Shown here: piece by piece, positions 20,731 to 30,188 of the stretch | Position numbering within the stretch: position 1 is the stretch's first letter | Layout of the letters: each line of letters begins with the position of its first letter | NCBI RefSeq assembly: GCF_007176755.1 | Contig: NZ_BJTV01000001.1 | Span: 806,001-870,000 of the forward strand | Direction of reading: 5' to 3' | Origin: Streptomyces sp. 1-11 | GTDB lineage: Bacteria > Actinomycetota > Actinomycetes > Streptomycetales > Streptomycetaceae | DNA: 64,000 nucleotides | Made by a program: the position numbers and the translations under genes | The notes under the pieces: generated by a model | The model's database searches: none | The model's input: the letters and a program-made list of their open reading frames with translations, nothing else | What the model was told of the DNA's origin: nothing

Positions 20731-22530
20731 TCAGCCGACCTTCGCCATCCGGGCCACCGGATCGCCCTCGGCCGAGCTCTCCGCTGAGTAACGCAGGTCG
20801 TCGCCGACCGGCGTCAACTCGACGGGGTGCGGCGCCGGGTCGCAGCCGGCGTGGTTGGACCGGGCGCCGACCGAGGTGGCCACGATCCGGGACGGCGTCA
20901 CCTGTTTCAGGGTGAGGATGTCGGTGCAGACCCCGCCGAGCTGGTCGGTCTGCCGCAGCCGGCCCAGTTCCCCGCCCACGGCCGCCTTGTGCACGGTGAG
21001 CCGGAAGGTGCCCATCGGGAGGCTGCCGCCCAGCCCGCTGGCCTGGCCCTCCCAGGTGCCCAGGTAGCGGACCGGGACCGCGCCCGCCGTGCCGCCGGTC
21101 GCGTCGGGCGCCTCGGAGGCCTGGGCGCCGGCCGAGCGGGAGGAGTGCGGTGCGCTGCCCGCCGTCTCGTCCTCGCTGCCGGTCCACGGCCGCAGCAGCG
21201 CCCCGAGCCCGATCGCCGCCGCGGCCGTAGCGCCCGCCACGGCCAGTGCGACGGTGCAGCTCACCCGGCGTCCGCGCCCCTTCTCCACGGGTGTGGAGGC
21301 CGCCGCCACGCTCACCGTGACCCGGCCGGGGACCGGCGGCGCGTCGCGCGGCCCGGAGGTGGCCGGCTCCAGGCCCCCGGCGCCGTGCCGCGCGGCGGAC
21401 GCTCCCGGGAAGCCGTCCGGCGCCCCGGCCGGCGGAGCGCCGGGCGGCGGGGGCGGAGTCATCGTGGGGGGCGGTCCGAAGCCGGCCGGTGCCGGCGCCG
21501 GAGGGTCCGCGGACGGAGTCCCGCCGGAACCGGACGCGCCCGTGCCGTCCCCCCGGGGCGCGGGCCGGACGGCCTCCGGAGTCCCGCCGACCGAGGGGCT
21601 GCTGAAGCCCACCGGGCCGGACGGAGCGGTCCCGGCCGTCTCCAGGTTGAGCAGGCTCACCGCGCTCCGGCTGACCTGCTCCACCAGCGCGCCCGGCAGC
21701 CAGCCGCCGGCGACCAGGCGGGCGGCGCCCTCGGGAGCGAGCCGGCGCGCCAGTTCCGCGGGGGCCGGCCGGGCGGCCGGGTCCTTCGCCAGGCAGGCGG
21801 CCGCCACCTCGCGCAACTCGCCGGTCAGACCGCCCAGTTCCGGTTCCTCGTGGACGACCTTGTACAGCAGCGCGGCCGAGGAGTCGCCGGGAAACGGGGG
21901 CTCACCGGTCGCCGCGTAGGCCAGCACCGCGCCGAGGGAGAAGACGTCGGCCGCGTGGGTGACCCCCTTGCCGAGGATCTGCTCGGGGGACATGTAGCCG
22001 GGCGAGCCGACGGAGACGCCGGTCGAAGTCAGGGACGCGGTGCCCGCCGTGGCCCGGGCGATGCCGAAGTCGATGAGCAGCGGGCCGTCCAGGGTCAGCA
22101 GCACGTTGGACGGCTTCACGTCCCGGTGCACCAGGCCCAGTTCGTGGACGGCGGTGAGCGCCTCGGCGAGGCCCGCGCCGAGCGCCCGTACGCTGCGCGC
22201 GGGCAGCGGGCCGCCGTCCGTGACGGCCGCGGCCAGGGAGGGGCCCGCCGCGTAGGCGGTGGCGACCCAGGGCACGGCGGCCTCCGGGTCCGCGTCAAGG
22301 ACGGGCGCGGTCCAGGCGCCGCCGACCCGGCGGGCGGCCTCCACCTCCCGCCGGAAGCGGGCCCGGAACTCCTCGTCCAGCGCGAAGTGCGGATGCACGA
22401 TCTTCACCGCGACCGTGCGGCCGCCCGCGCTGCGGCCCAGGTAGACCCGGCCCATGCCGCCCGAGCCGAGCCGGCCGAGCAGCCGGTAGGGCCCGACGGC
22501 GGCCGGTTCGTCGGCTCCGAGCGGCTGCAT
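20731..22530 (-). CDS. Membrane Ser/Thr protein kinase (PknB-like) with extracellular domain
   Basis: 599 residues from ATG 22530 (AGAGG 8 bases upstream; GTG 22539 is the alternative). The kinase domain holds GSGGMG (22-27), K43, HRDVKPSN (135-142) and DFG (154-156). A Pro/Gly-rich linker of about 130 residues leads to one helix near 410-432 (VALAVAGATAAAAIGLGALL). The outer 130-residue domain starts YLGTWEGQASGLGG and carries two cysteines (GGVCTDIL, HAGCDP). It has no PASTA repeats, so the ligand is unknown. Lies between the prepilin peptidase and mqnA. Confidence 0.9.
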   Translation of the reverse strand: MQPLGADEPAAVGPYRLLGRLGSGGMGRVYLGRSAGGRTVAVKIVHPHFALDEEFRARFRREVEAARRVGGAWTAPVLDADPEAAVPWVATAYAAGPSLAAAVTDGGPLPARSVRALGAGLAEALTAVHELGLVHRDVKPSNVLLTLDGPLLIDFGIARATAGTASLTSTGVSVGSPGYMSPEQILGKGVTHAADVFSLGAVLAYAATGEPPFPGDSSAALLYKVVHEEPELGGLTGELREVAAACLAKDPAARPAPAELARRLAPEGAARLVAGGWLPGALVEQVSRSAVSLLNLETAGTAPSGPVGFSSPSVGGTPEAVRPAPRGDGTGASGSGGTPSADPPAPAPAGFGPPPTMTPPPPPGAPPAGAPDGFPGASAARHGAGGLEPATSGPRDAPPVPGRVTVSVAAASTPVEKGRGRRVSCTVALAVAGATAAAAIGLGALLRPWTGSEDETAGSAPHSSRSAGAQASEAPDATGGTAGAVPVRYLGTWEGQASGLGGSLPMGTFRLTVHKAAVGGELGRLRQTDQLGGVCTDILTLKQVTPSRIVATSVGARSNHAGCDPAPHPVELTPVGDDLRYSAESSAEGDPVARMAKVG

Positions 22531-22601
22531 GGCGTGCACCTCTCCCCCGTAGCGCCTTCCCCCGGCAACGCCTCACTGCCCGCAGCGTAGTGCCGTGGCG
22601 A

Positions 22602-23459
<858 letters not shown>

Positions 23460-23553
23460 CTAGACCCCGTGCGGTACGGTGCTGAGACCGGCCCCACCGT
23501 CAACCCACCCGAGGGGACGTTCAAACATTCGGGTGAAGTGATCTTGACCTCTA

Positions 23554-23581
23554 TTGCTTTCGGCTGCCCGCGTGCTAGGCT
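23554..23581 (+). promoter_or_regulatory. Putative promoter of the cold-shock gene
   Basis: TTGCTT (23554-23559), 16 bp, TAGGCT (23576-23581): a good housekeeping-type promoter. It would give a leader of about 150 nt before the ATG at 23738, as is common for cold-shock mRNAs. Confidence 0.5.
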
Positions 23582-23737
23582 CGCCGCAAGTTGCAGTTTG
23601 GTTTCCCTTGCAGTACAGAGCCTGCGGAGCATGTGACCGCGGGCTCTCGTCGTTTTCAGACGAATGCAGTTGTGCAGCACCGTTTCGCACGTGCAGGTTC
23701 TGGAGCAGGGCAACCCTTTTGAGCCCAAGGAGGGCTT

Positions 23738-23941
23738 ATGGCTACCGGAACCGTGAAGTGGTTCAACGCCGAAAAGGGCTTTGGCTTCATCGCCCAGGAG
23801 GGCGGCGGCCCCGACGTCTTCGTTCACTACTCCGCGATCAACGCCAGCGGCTTCCGCTCGCTCGAGGAGAACCAGCAGGTGAGCTTCGACGTGACGCAGG
23901 GCCCGAAGGGTCCGCAGGCGGAGAACGTCACCCCCGTCTGA
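23738..23941 (+). CDS. Cold-shock protein (CspA family)
   Basis: 67 residues, the usual CSD length. [12 protein letters not shown] is RNP1-like (KGFGFI) and VFVHYSAI is RNP2, so it binds single-stranded RNA and DNA. A strong ribosome site AAGGAGGGC precedes the ATG. The leader (about 23588-23737) contains direct and inverted GCAG/GTGCAG elements that may fold. Terminator directly downstream. Confidence 0.96.
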   Translation: MATGTVKWFNAEKGFGFIAQEGGGPDVFVHYSAINASGFRSLEENQQVSFDVTQGPKGPQAENVTPV

Positions 23942-23977
23942 TCACTGCCTGATCGCAGAACCTGAGTGCAGTACCCA

Positions 23978-24010
23978 AGGAGCCCCACGCCGTACGGCGA
24001 CGGGGCTCCT
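23978..24010 (+). terminator. Terminator of the cold-shock gene
   Basis: AGGAGCCCC pairs with GGGGCTCCT, with an inner CGCCGTACGGCG that folds too, followed by GCCTTTT. Starts 36 bp after the stop codon. Confidence 0.88.
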
Positions 24011-24696
24011 GCCTTTTCCGGGCCGGCCCTTTCGTAAATTCCGGGTGAATTGCCGGTGCGTCCGGCCGTTGTGTGTGCGCCGCGGGCCGGACCGTGCCCC
24101 GGGGGCGCCGAGAACGGCCGGTCAATCACCGGAAGACAATTCGCCCCCGTCCGCGGTGTTCCCGGCTGCGGCCCGGCCATGAACGGGCGACCGGGACTTT
24201 TCCACCCCCGCCCGCGCCTTCCACGACACCGTCGCCCCCGACCGCACCGGCCGGCTCCAGCGCCCGCTCGCCGACTGCCCGCCGGACCGGGCTCCGCTCG
24301 CCCCCCCAGCCGCCCGCGCCGGGTCCCCTCCCACCCGCGCCGGGTCGCCGCCCGTCGGCGGGCGGATGCCGCTCGCCCTCCGGACCGGGAAGGAGCCGCC
24401 GCGGCCGGACCGAGCGCATGACGCGACTGTCCGGGAAGCGGGGGTGCGCCCCCCGTTCCCGCTGCACCGGTATCGGGGATCCCCCTCCTGCCCAGGAATC
24501 CCCGCAGGTCACAAGGCACGTTCGAGGGTGACTCAGACGCCCGGGGAGCGGTTGAAACCGGGAGTACCGGGAGCGCGACCTGTGCCGGTAACCGGCTGGG
24601 ACGGTATGGGGATCGGCTCCCCCGAGCATCGGTTGCGGCGCCAGGGAGAAGCCCGGCGACCGGATCACGATCCGTCTACCCAGGGGGAGTCACAAC
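24011..24696. other. Long non-coding stretch before the small secreted peptide gene
   Basis: 686 bp without a gene I can support. Reading frames here are Pro/Arg-rich and show no start with a ribosome site or any known domain. The last 100 bp should hold the promoter and leader of the small gene at 24697. Confidence 0.5.
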
Positions 24697-24897
24697 ATGC
24701 GCACCATCGCACTGCGTACCAAGACGGTTCTGGCCGCACTCACCGGCGCCGGTGTTCTCGCACTCGGTACCGCCGCGGCCGTTCCGGCGACCGGTGTACA
24801 GGATGCCCTGGTGCGCGTCGCCTCCGGCTTCACCCTCCACCAGGCCGACGCCCCGGCCCTGGCCAACGGACACGGCCCCGGCTTCGCCCAGGGCTGA
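24697..24897 (+). CDS. Small secreted peptide of unknown function
   Basis: 66 residues from ATG 24697 with GGGGGAG ribosome site. A signal peptide is clear: MRTIALRTK, a hydrophobic core (VLAALTGAGVLALGTAAAV) and probable cleavage after AVPA or nearby. The mature part would be only about 35 residues (VQDALVRVASGFTLHQADAP and a Gly-rich end) without cysteines. A terminator follows. It lies next to two SARP genes, but in the opposite direction. It is not AfsS-like: the AfsS repeat is absent. Confidence 0.7.
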   Translation: MRTIALRTKTVLAALTGAGVLALGTAAAVPATGVQDALVRVASGFTLHQADAPALANGHGPGFAQG

Positions 24898-24920
24898 CCC
24901 CCGCACGCTCCGGCGACCGA

Positions 24921-24954
24921 CGGCACCGGCCGGGCCCCACCCCGGCCGGTGCCG
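24921..24954 (+). terminator. Terminator of the small secreted peptide gene
   Basis: Perfect 14-bp stem CGGCACCGGCCGGG with its complement and a 6-nt loop, then TTTCGC; 23 bp after the stop codon. Confidence 0.85.
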
Positions 24955-25016
24955 TTTCGCATGCCACGGCCTCCCGCATCATCCGGCCGGCCCCGGCCCC
25001 ACGCGGGCGGTGCCGG

Positions 25017-28000
25017 CTACAGGCGGCGGCCCTCCGGGCTCACGCCCATCGCGTCGAAGAGTTCCTCCGCGGCCCGCTGGTGGGTGTGGGCCGTGGGCTC
25101 GTCACCCAGTGCGCGGGCGGCTTCCGCCTGGCCCAGCAGGGCGCGGGCCATCTCGATGCGGTAGCCGAGGCGGGAGGCCAGTTCGTAGGCGTGGCGGTGC
25201 AGTTCCATCGCCCGCTCGGGCGCGCCGCGCCGCAGGTGGACGAGCGCGACAACGTTGACCACGGACGCCTGACGCAGCGCCGTGCCCTCGGCGGAGACCA
25301 GTTCCAGGGCCCGCTCGGCGTGTTCGGCGGCCGAGCGCACCTCGCCGAGCCGCTGGCAGACCTGCGCCCAGTGGGCGAGGACGACGGCGACGTTGGCCGG
25401 CTTGCGGGACTCGTCGCACAGTTCGAGGGCCTGGGCGAGGCAGGCGCGGGCCCGCTCGTCCTCGTCGGTGCCGAGGTGGGCCAGGGCCAGCCAGGTCAGC
25501 GAGGCGATCTCGTTGCTGCGGTCGCCCAGGCTCCGGTTCAGTTCGGTGGCCCGGGCCGCGTACCGGGCGCCCTCGGCGTAGTTGCCCGACCAGGTCTCCA
25601 CCGTGCTGAGGTTGTCCAGGGCCTGCGCCTCCATCCGGGCCGAGCCCAGTTCCTGGTGCAGGGCGATGCCCTGGACCAGGTAGGTGCGGGCCTCGTCGAA
25701 GTTGCCGAGCGCCCCGTGCAGCAGGCCCAGGACGTCGATGCACATCGCCTCGCCCCGGCGGTCGTCGGCGGCGGTCAGCTCCAGGGCCTCCTGGGCGGTG
25801 GTGATGCCGTCCTGGAAGTCGCCGAGCCACCAGTGGCCCACGGCCAGGTTGCCCAGGCTGATGCTGAGCAGCGCCGGGTCGTCGAGCTGCCGGCAGGCGC
25901 CGACGCCGATCCGGCCGACCACCCGGTACTCCTCGTAGTCGCCGCGCAGGTCGAGGTAGAAGAGCAGATTGCGGGCGAGCAGCGCGGCGTAGCGGTGCAG
26001 GCCCCGGGTGCCCGCCTGGGTGGCGACCGCGAGCAGCGCGTCGTACTCGCGGTCGAACCAGCGCAGCGCCCCCTCGTCGCCGTCCAGCCGGGGCAGCTCG
26101 GGGCCGCCGGAGGCGGGCGGGTCGCCGTAGCGGCTGCGGCCCGGGAAGAGGGTCTCGCAGGCCATGTCGGTGGCGAGCGTGTAGTACGACACCAGCCGCT
26201 CGACCGCGGCCTCCTCGTCGTCCTCGGCCTCCCGCACGCTCATCGCGTAGGTGCGCACCAGGTCGTGGAAGCCGTACAGACCGGCCTCGTGCTGCTCCAG
26301 CAGGTGGGCGTCCAGCAGCAGTTCGAGGGCGTCCTCGGCGTCGTGGACGCCGGCGCCGAGCAGCGCGGCGGCGGAGTGGACGTCGATGGTGCTGCCCGGA
26401 TGCAGCCCGAGCAGCCGGAACGCGACCCGCTGGTCCTCCTCCATCGCCTGGTACGACAGCCGCAGCGTGGCCTCGACACTGCGTTCCCCGGCGCTCAGTT
26501 CGCGCAGCCGCCGGGTCTCGTCGGCGAGCCGGTCGACCAGGTACCGGACGGTCCAGCGGGGCCGGTTGCGCAGCCGGGCGGTGGTGATGCGCAGGGCGAG
26601 GGGCAGGCCGCCGCAGAGGTCGGCCAGCTGGGCGACGGCGTCGGGTTCGGCGGCGGTGCGTTCGTCGCCGAGCATCCGGTTGAGCAGGGTGGTGCTGTCG
26701 TCGGCGGAGAGCTGTCCGAGCGAGAGCCACTCGGCGGCGTCCAGGTCGAGCATGCGCACCCGGCCGGTGAGGATGGCCAGGGAGTCCTCGGAGGCGGGCA
26801 GCAGTGGCCGGATCTGGGCGGCGTCGGCGGCGTTGTCCAGCAGGATCAGCAGCTTGCGCTGCGAGGAAACGCTTCGCCACAGGGCCGTGCGTCTCTCCAG
26901 GTCATCGGGGATGCGGTCGTCCGCGACGCCCAGGGTGCGCAGCAGCGAGTGGAGCACCGCGCCCGGCTCCTGCGCCTTCTCGCCGGGGCTGAATCCGCGC
27001 AGGTCCACGAAGAGCTGGCCGTCGGGGTAGTCGGCGGCGAGCTGGTGGGCGGCGTGCACCGCGAGCGCGGTCTTGCCGCTGCCGCCCATGCCGTCCACAC
27101 CGACGATCCGGGCGCGCTCACCGGTCGCACCCCGGCCCACCTTCAGCAGCCGGGCCAGTTCGGCGTCCCGGCCGGTGAAGTCCGGCAGGTCGTACGGCAG
27201 GGTGCAGGGCGCGGGCTCGGACCCGGACGGCTGGGCCGCCGGCGCCGGTACGAGCAGGGCGGCGCGGTCGGCCACCGACTGCGGCACCCGGGGGGCAACC
27301 TCGGGGCTGTCGCGCAGGATGGCCTCGTACAGCCGGGTCAGTTCGGCGCCCGGGTCGATGCCCAGCTCCTCGACGAGGAGTTCACGCATCCGGCCGAACT
27401 CCTCCAGCGCCTCCGCCTGCCGCCCGGCCCGGTACAGGGCGAGCATCAGCCGGCCGCGCAGGGTCTCCCGCAGCGGGTGCGCGGTGACCAGTTCGCGCAG
27501 CGGCCCGACCAGGTCGCCGGACTGGCCGAGTTCGAGCTGCAGCTCGAAGTACTGCTCGGCGACGGCCATGTGCCGTTCCTCGAGGGCGGCGGAGGCCGCG
27601 GAGATCACCGGGCCGCCGGCGCCCGCCATGACCGGGCCGCGCCACAGGTCCAGGCAGGCCCGCAGGTGGTCGACCGCCTCGGCGGGCCGGCCCGCGGCCA
27701 CCGCCTGCCGCGCCTCACGGGCGCGGCGGCCGAACTCGTGCAGGTCGAGCTGCTCCTCCTCCAGCACGGCCCGGTATCCGGCGCCGTCGGTGACGATCAG
27801 GGACGAACCGCCGGGGATGCGGGTGCGCAGCGCGGCGACGGCCTTGCGGATCTGGTGGCCGGCGGTCTGCGGCGGCTCGTCGTCCCAGGCGGCGGTCACC
27901 AGCCTGGGCATCGGAACCATCCGCCCCGGCTCGAGTAACAGCGTGACGAGCACCCGTTCCTGCGTGGGGCTGCCCAGTCTCAGCCGCCGGTCGCCGTGCC

Positions 28001-28064
28001 ACCCTTCCAGCGAGCCGAGGATGTTGAAGCGTACGACAGGCAGAACGGATGCCGCCGACTCCAC
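25017..28064 (-). CDS. Large SARP regulator (AfsR/DnrI type) with NB-ARC and TPR domains
   Basis: 1015 residues from GTG 28064. Residues 10-100 are the OmpR-like DNA-binding domain (GSPTQERVLVTLLLEPGRMV), 105-255 the BTAD helical domain (FGRMRELLVEELGIDPGAEL), 290-550 an NB-ARC ATPase with P-loop GVDGMGGSGKT at 322-332, and the C-terminal half is TPR repeats. The layout equals AfsR (about 990 residues). Such regulators switch on antibiotic or developmental genes in response to phosphorylation and nucleotide. No biosynthetic cluster adjoins it. Confidence 0.92.
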   Translation of the reverse strand: MESAASVLPVVRFNILGSLEGWHGDRRLRLGSPTQERVLVTLLLEPGRMVPMPRLVTAAWDDEPPQTAGHQIRKAVAALRTRIPGGSSLIVTDGAGYRAVLEEEQLDLHEFGRRAREARQAVAAGRPAEAVDHLRACLDLWRGPVMAGAGGPVISAASAALEERHMAVAEQYFELQLELGQSGDLVGPLRELVTAHPLRETLRGRLMLALYRAGRQAEALEEFGRMRELLVEELGIDPGAELTRLYEAILRDSPEVAPRVPQSVADRAALLVPAPAAQPSGSEPAPCTLPYDLPDFTGRDAELARLLKVGRGATGERARIVGVDGMGGSGKTALAVHAAHQLAADYPDGQLFVDLRGFSPGEKAQEPGAVLHSLLRTLGVADDRIPDDLERRTALWRSVSSQRKLLILLDNAADAAQIRPLLPASEDSLAILTGRVRMLDLDAAEWLSLGQLSADDSTTLLNRMLGDERTAAEPDAVAQLADLCGGLPLALRITTARLRNRPRWTVRYLVDRLADETRRLRELSAGERSVEATLRLSYQAMEEDQRVAFRLLGLHPGSTIDVHSAAALLGAGVHDAEDALELLLDAHLLEQHEAGLYGFHDLVRTYAMSVREAEDDEEAAVERLVSYYTLATDMACETLFPGRSRYGDPPASGGPELPRLDGDEGALRWFDREYDALLAVATQAGTRGLHRYAALLARNLLFYLDLRGDYEEYRVVGRIGVGACRQLDDPALLSISLGNLAVGHWWLGDFQDGITTAQEALELTAADDRRGEAMCIDVLGLLHGALGNFDEARTYLVQGIALHQELGSARMEAQALDNLSTVETWSGNYAEGARYAARATELNRSLGDRSNEIASLTWLALAHLGTDEDERARACLAQALELCDESRKPANVAVVLAHWAQVCQRLGEVRSAAEHAERALELVSAEGTALRQASVVNVVALVHLRRGAPERAMELHRHAYELASRLGYRIEMARALLGQAEAARALGDEPTAHTHQRAAEELFDAMGVSPEGRRL

Positions 28065-28117
28065 TGAACCCGTCCCCCCGCCCCGTCGTACCGCTCAGCC
28101 CCCTGACGTTCGGGCCA

Positions 28118-28145
28118 ATCCTAGGCTGTACCCCGAACCTGTCAT
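28118..28145 (-). promoter_or_regulatory. Putative promoter of the large SARP gene
   Basis: On the minus strand: ATGACA (28145-28140), 16 bp, TAGGAT (28123-28118). Five of six -35 bases match consensus. CCTAGG palindromes occur here and again about 50 bp upstream. Leader about 45 nt. Confidence 0.4.
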
Positions 28146-28208
28146 GTCGGAAGACGACTTCACGTTACAAGGGTTATCCCTAGGTCCGCGTCAAAAGCCA
28201 AACCATCT

Positions 28209-29000
28209 TCAGGCAAGCTGCAGGAGAACGGACCGGGTATCGCCGGCCAATGCCGGATCGTGGCACAGGATGGCGCTCTCCACCTGGCGCAGCGCGGGGG
28301 ACGGCTGGATGCCCAGTTCGTCGTCGAGGTGGCGGCGCATCCTGCGGAAGACGTCGAGCGCGTCGGCCTGCCGTCCCGAGCAGTACAGGGCGATCATGAG
28401 CTGCTCGCAGAACCGCTCCCGCAGCGGGTGGTTGGTGTGCGCCTCGGTCAGCTCGGCGAGGACCGCCGCGTGCCGGCCGAGCTTCAGCTCGGCGTCGAAG
28501 CGCAGTTCCATGGCCCGCATCCGGTACTCCTCGAAGCGGGCGCCCGCGAGCTGGCACAGGGTTCCGCAGGCGAACCCGCCGAAGACGGGGCCGCGCCACA
28601 GCGCGAGCGCGTCGCCGAGCAGCCGGGCGGTGTAGGCCGCGTCGGCGCGGGACGACTCGGCGTGCCGCACGGCCCGGACGAACTCGGCGGCGTCCAGTTC
28701 CCCGTCCCCCACGACGAGCCGGTAGCCCGAGGGGTGGATGGTCACCCGGGAGCCCGCCCGGCCCGGTTCCAGGCCGCGCAGCTTGCGGCGCAGCCGGCTG
28801 ATGTGCGCCTGCAGGGCGTTGGCCTGGTTGTCCGGTACCGAGTCCCCCCACATCTCCTCGACCAGGCTCTCCCCCGACACCGGCTGGCCCTCGCTGATCA
28901 GCAGGGTCTGCACCAGGGTGCGCTGCAGGTCGCCGGAGATCTCAGCAGGTCCGGACACGGTACGGACCTGCAGCGCACCGAGGATCGAGAACTTCAGCAT
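28209..29000 (-). CDS. Small SARP regulator (DNA-binding plus BTAD domains)
   Basis: 263 residues from ATG 29000, the length of ActII-ORF4/DnrI-class activators. N-terminal winged helix (ISGDLQRTLVQTLLISEGQP, ALQAHISRLRRKLRGLEPGR) and BTAD domain (LALWRGPVFGGFACGTLCQL, DVFRRMRRHLDDELGIQPSP). No ATPase or TPR part. 144 bp upstream of the large SARP, same strand. Cysteines at FACGTLC and ILCHDP are unusual for the family. Confidence 0.92.
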   Translation of the reverse strand: MLKFSILGALQVRTVSGPAEISGDLQRTLVQTLLISEGQPVSGESLVEEMWGDSVPDNQANALQAHISRLRRKLRGLEPGRAGSRVTIHPSGYRLVVGDGELDAAEFVRAVRHAESSRADAAYTARLLGDALALWRGPVFGGFACGTLCQLAGARFEEYRMRAMELRFDAELKLGRHAAVLAELTEAHTNHPLRERFCEQLMIALYCSGRQADALDVFRRMRRHLDDELGIQPSPALRQVESAILCHDPALAGDTRSVLLQLA

Positions 29001-29087
29001 CCTGACTCCGCCTCCCGTTGATGCCGCTGGCGTCGTCGTCCTTCTTCCGGCGACGTATCAACAGTGCGGGGCGGAGCTACCGGATCG

Positions 29088-29924
29088 TTACCGATCCGAT
29101 CCCGGCCGGGTGTCGTCCCCGAGGACCAGCGCCCGCAGGGAGGCCATGCGCCGGGCCGCCACGTCGGGCGAGTCGGCGCCGATCACCAGGTGGCCGGGGT
29201 GCGGCGCGTCGGGCGGCGAGACGTGGCGGACGTGCGGCAGGCCGCCCACCTCCGCCTCCGGCAGCCGCCACGGCGGGCGGATCAGCGCGGCGGCGGCGAA
29301 GCGGTTCGGCCGCACCGTGTCGACCAGCCGCCCGGCCAGCACCTCCACCGCCCCGGCCGCCAGGTCGAGTCCGCCGGCCGCCTTGACCAGTTCCGGGACC
29401 GGGTCGTCGGGGAGACCGGCCCGGCACCCGGTGATCACCGGGCCGCGCGAGGTGAGGGCGACGCTCGAATGGGCCGGACCGTACTGGTACCCGGTCAGGT
29501 CCAGCAGCGCGGTCACCACCGCGCGCACCTCGGCGGCCGTGTCGGCGGTCAGCGGGGCGGGGTGGAGGAGGCCGTAGGGCGTGCGGGCGACGATCGCGAC
29601 GGCCTGGTGCATGCCGTGCACGCTCAGCGTCTCCACGGTCAGCCGCAGGTCCGCGGGGGCCACCTCGGTGCCGCCGGGCGAGAGCCGGTTGTCGCGGACC
29701 AGGCGCTGCACCGCGGCCGGGTCGGACAGCACCACCAGGGCACGGGCCGGGTTGACGCACAGCCCGGCCTCGGCGGCCTCGGCGAGCGGCGCGCGCAGCG
29801 CCTCCTCGTCCGTGGCGTCGGCGCGTATGGAGCGCACTTGGACTCCCGCGCGCGCGGCCTGGCGCACGAGTCGCTGGTCCGGGTTCAGCAGGAAGATGCG
29901 GCGGACGTCGTTGTCTTCGTTCAT
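29088..29924 (-). CDS. ATP-grasp-like protein missing the ATP-binding core
   Basis: 278 residues from ATG 29924 (AGAGG before it). The first 85 residues resemble the pre-ATP-grasp domain of Streptomyces ATP-grasp ligases (FLLNPDQRLVRQAARAG, then LCVNPARALVVLSDPAAV and RLVRDNRLSP). The rest resembles the C-terminal half (VETLSVHGMHQAVAI, GPAHSSVALTSRGPVITG, PELVKAAGGLDL). The A/B ATP-binding lobes that normally lie between are absent, and the usual metal-binding Glu and Asn near RGPVI are Thr and Cys. Probably not a working ligase. Sits upstream of the SARP pair. The family assignment is from motif similarity only. Confidence 0.6.
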   Translation of the reverse strand: MNEDNDVRRIFLLNPDQRLVRQAARAGVQVRSIRADATDEEALRAPLAEAAEAGLCVNPARALVVLSDPAAVQRLVRDNRLSPGGTEVAPADLRLTVETLSVHGMHQAVAIVARTPYGLLHPAPLTADTAAEVRAVVTALLDLTGYQYGPAHSSVALTSRGPVITGCRAGLPDDPVPELVKAAGGLDLAAGAVEVLAGRLVDTVRPNRFAAAALIRPPWRLPEAEVGGLPHVRHVSPPDAPHPGHLVIGADSPDVAARRMASLRALVLGDDTRPGSDR

Positions 29925-30188
29925 GCCTCTGCTCGGGGGACGAAGTAGGCGGGGGTGGAAAGGCAGGCTACGAGCGGCCGATACCGATCCGGTCCCGGCC
30001 CGTTCCCGAGGTGGTGCCAGTGCCCGCAGTGCGTGCTCCTGCGGGGGCTGACGGAACGCGGACACCATGGAACCCCTTTCGTACGCTACCCGTTCCCGGG
30101 CACTTGCCGGGGGCGGATTCACGGCATGGACGGAGCGGCCGGTCAGCCCCTCCGTCCGGCTGTTTCCCCGCCCGGCGCGCCGGACGCG
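29925..30188. other. Intergenic region between the fadD-type gene and the ATP-grasp relative
   Basis: No gene supported. Contains the probable promoter of the minus-strand gene at 29924 and, next to the fadD stop, CGTCCGGC (30153-30160) with GCCGGACG (30179-30186), which may form a weak terminator. Confidence 0.4.

Noticed and set aside
24126..24668. Possible minus-strand gene before the small secreted peptide
   Set aside because: Arg/Gly-rich translation with no ribosome site or domain; several overlapping frames are equally open.
24366..27938. Very long plus-strand open frame opposite the large SARP gene
   Set aside because: It is the complement of a gene with clear domains; the Gly/Val/Gln-rich product has no known motif and results from high GC content.
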